Source: Leptodactylus fallax (taxonomy: Eukaryota; Chordata; Amphibia; Anura; Leptodactylidae). Taken from it: a DNA stretch of 64,000 nt. The position numbers and the translations under genes were made by a program. Below, piece after piece: positions 63,480 through 64,000 of the stretch. Positions within the stretch are counted from its first letter, which is position 1, and the number at the start of each line of letters is the position of its first letter. The stretch covers positions 124,001-188,000 of the forward strand of contig CAMRHE010001092.1 of the NCBI GenBank assembly GCA_947044405.1, read 5' to 3'. The notes under the pieces were generated by a model that was not told the origin of the DNA, made no database searches, and saw nothing but the letters and a program-made list of their open reading frames with translations.

Positions 63480-64000
63480 GTCATCTGTATAATACACCAT
63501 AGTAACAATGTGTCCTGTATATATTATACTGGAGGGACCGCTCATTATACTACATGTAAATCACTGCCAGGACTGGGGCATGTAATAAGATCAGGGAGTA
63601 GAGAGTGATAGGAAGAGGAGGAGGAGAGAGGGGAAGGTGTAGGGGAGTCATCTGTATAATACGCCATAGTAACAATGTGTCCTGTATATATTATACTGGA
63701 GGGACCGCTCATTATACTACATGTAAATCACTGCCAGGACTGGGGCATGTAATAAGATCAGGGAGTAGAGAGAGATAGGAAGAGGAGGAGGAGAGAGGGG
63801 AACGTGTAGGGGAGTCATCTGTTTAATACGCCATAGTAACAATGTGTCCTGTATATATTATACTGGAGGGACCGCTCATTATACTACATGTAAACCACTG
63901 CCAGGACTGGGGCATGTAATAAGAACATTAGGGAGTAGACAGAGATAGGAAGAGGAGGAGGAGAGAGGGGAAGGTGTAGGCGAGTCATCTGTATAATACG
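63480..64000. repeat. Nine-monomer higher-order repeat, copy 2 (cut by window edge)
   Basis: AATACACC at 63491, GAGAGTGATAGG at 63601, and GAACGTGTAGG, AAACCAC and AAGAACATTAG thereafter match copy 1 at a constant 1520 bp. It differs by GTAGACAGAG where copy 1 has GTAGAGAGAG. The block runs into the window edge, so further copies may follow. Confidence 0.85.

Larger units (their letters stand above)
8438..64000. repeat. Satellite array, 167/170-bp monomer, about 330 copies, continues past window
   Basis: From about 8438 to the end, one monomer is repeated head to tail without a break and without any inversion that I can see. Division by about 168.3 bp gives roughly 330 copies. Each monomer has a nearly invariant core of about 109 bp (TCATCTGTATAATACGCC through GGGGCATGTAATAAG) and a purine-rich segment of 58-61 bp (GGGAGTAGAGAG, GAGGAGGAGAGAGGGG, AAGGTGTAGG). 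Neighbouring copies mostly differ at only a few positions. Commonly variable sites are AGATCAG or AGAAGATTAG, GGGGAG or GGCGAG, TGTATAAT or TGTTTAAT, and AAATCAC, AAAACAC or AAACCAC. The monomer is close to one nucleosome plus a short linker, as in many centromeric satellites. Its sequence is not human alpha satellite, and no CENP-B box (TTCG followed by CGGG) is seen in the consensus. Repeated 66-68 codon minus-strand frames arise where TGA in the core becomes TGT or TGG. Confidence 0.98.

Noticed and set aside
8438..64000. CRISPR-like array of repeats and spacers
   Set aside because: The repeat is a continuous monomer of about 168 bp with no unique spacers, and the setting is eukaryotic satellite DNA.
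8438..64000. Human-type alpha satellite or CENP-B-box satellite
   Set aside because: Only the monomer length is similar. The sequence is different, and the TTCG…CGGG pattern of the CENP-B box is not present in the consensus.

Overview
This window contains no protein-coding gene, rRNA or tRNA that I can support. It is repeat-dominated eukaryotic DNA. The mixture of a nucleosome-sized satellite array, several minisatellites, TTA/TAG and TCA microsatellites and one short inverted-repeat element fits a large vertebrate genome. The texture of the non-repeat flank, especially the element near 2.13-2.36 kb, reminds me of frog and toad genomes. That placement is a tentative inference from recognition, not a search result.

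Layout. Positions 1-8437 are a mosaic of low-copy, non-coding DNA holding five separate simple or tandem repeats: a degenerate TCA tract (1-198), a short array with a 32-34 bp unit (494-605), a TTA/TAG microsatellite (about 1413-1899), a large minisatellite with a 32-bp unit (about 3194-6836, roughly 113 copies) and a pyrimidine-rich minisatellite with a 34-bp unit (about 7560-7925). A possible MITE with imperfect inverted ends lies at about 2131-2357. From about 8438 to the right edge (over 55.5 kb, roughly 330 monomers by division, and continuing beyond the window) the DNA is one head-to-tail satellite array, all in the same orientation. Its monomer is 167 or 170 bp.

Each satellite monomer has two parts. 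One is a nearly invariant, AT-rich core of about 109 bp holding an imperfect TATA-centred dyad and the palindrome TACATGTA. The other is a variable, purine-rich segment of about 58-61 bp. Monomer length is bimodal because of a 3-bp difference (AGATCAG versus AGAAGATTAG). Rare variants recur together at fixed long distances (about 506, 1008, 1520, 5546, 6045, 7588, 10255 and 11265 bp, all close to whole numbers of monomers). This indicates block duplication and higher-order structure rather than monomer-by-monomer drift. The general picture resembles centromeric or pericentromeric satellite with a repeat-dense boundary on its left. Nothing in the sequence proves centromere function, and no CENP-B box is visible in the consensus monomer.

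The short open frames in the window (mostly 66-68 codons, minus strand, repeated across the satellite) are by-products of the repeats. They open only where one base change removes a TGA that the standard monomer carries, and they are not annotated as genes.
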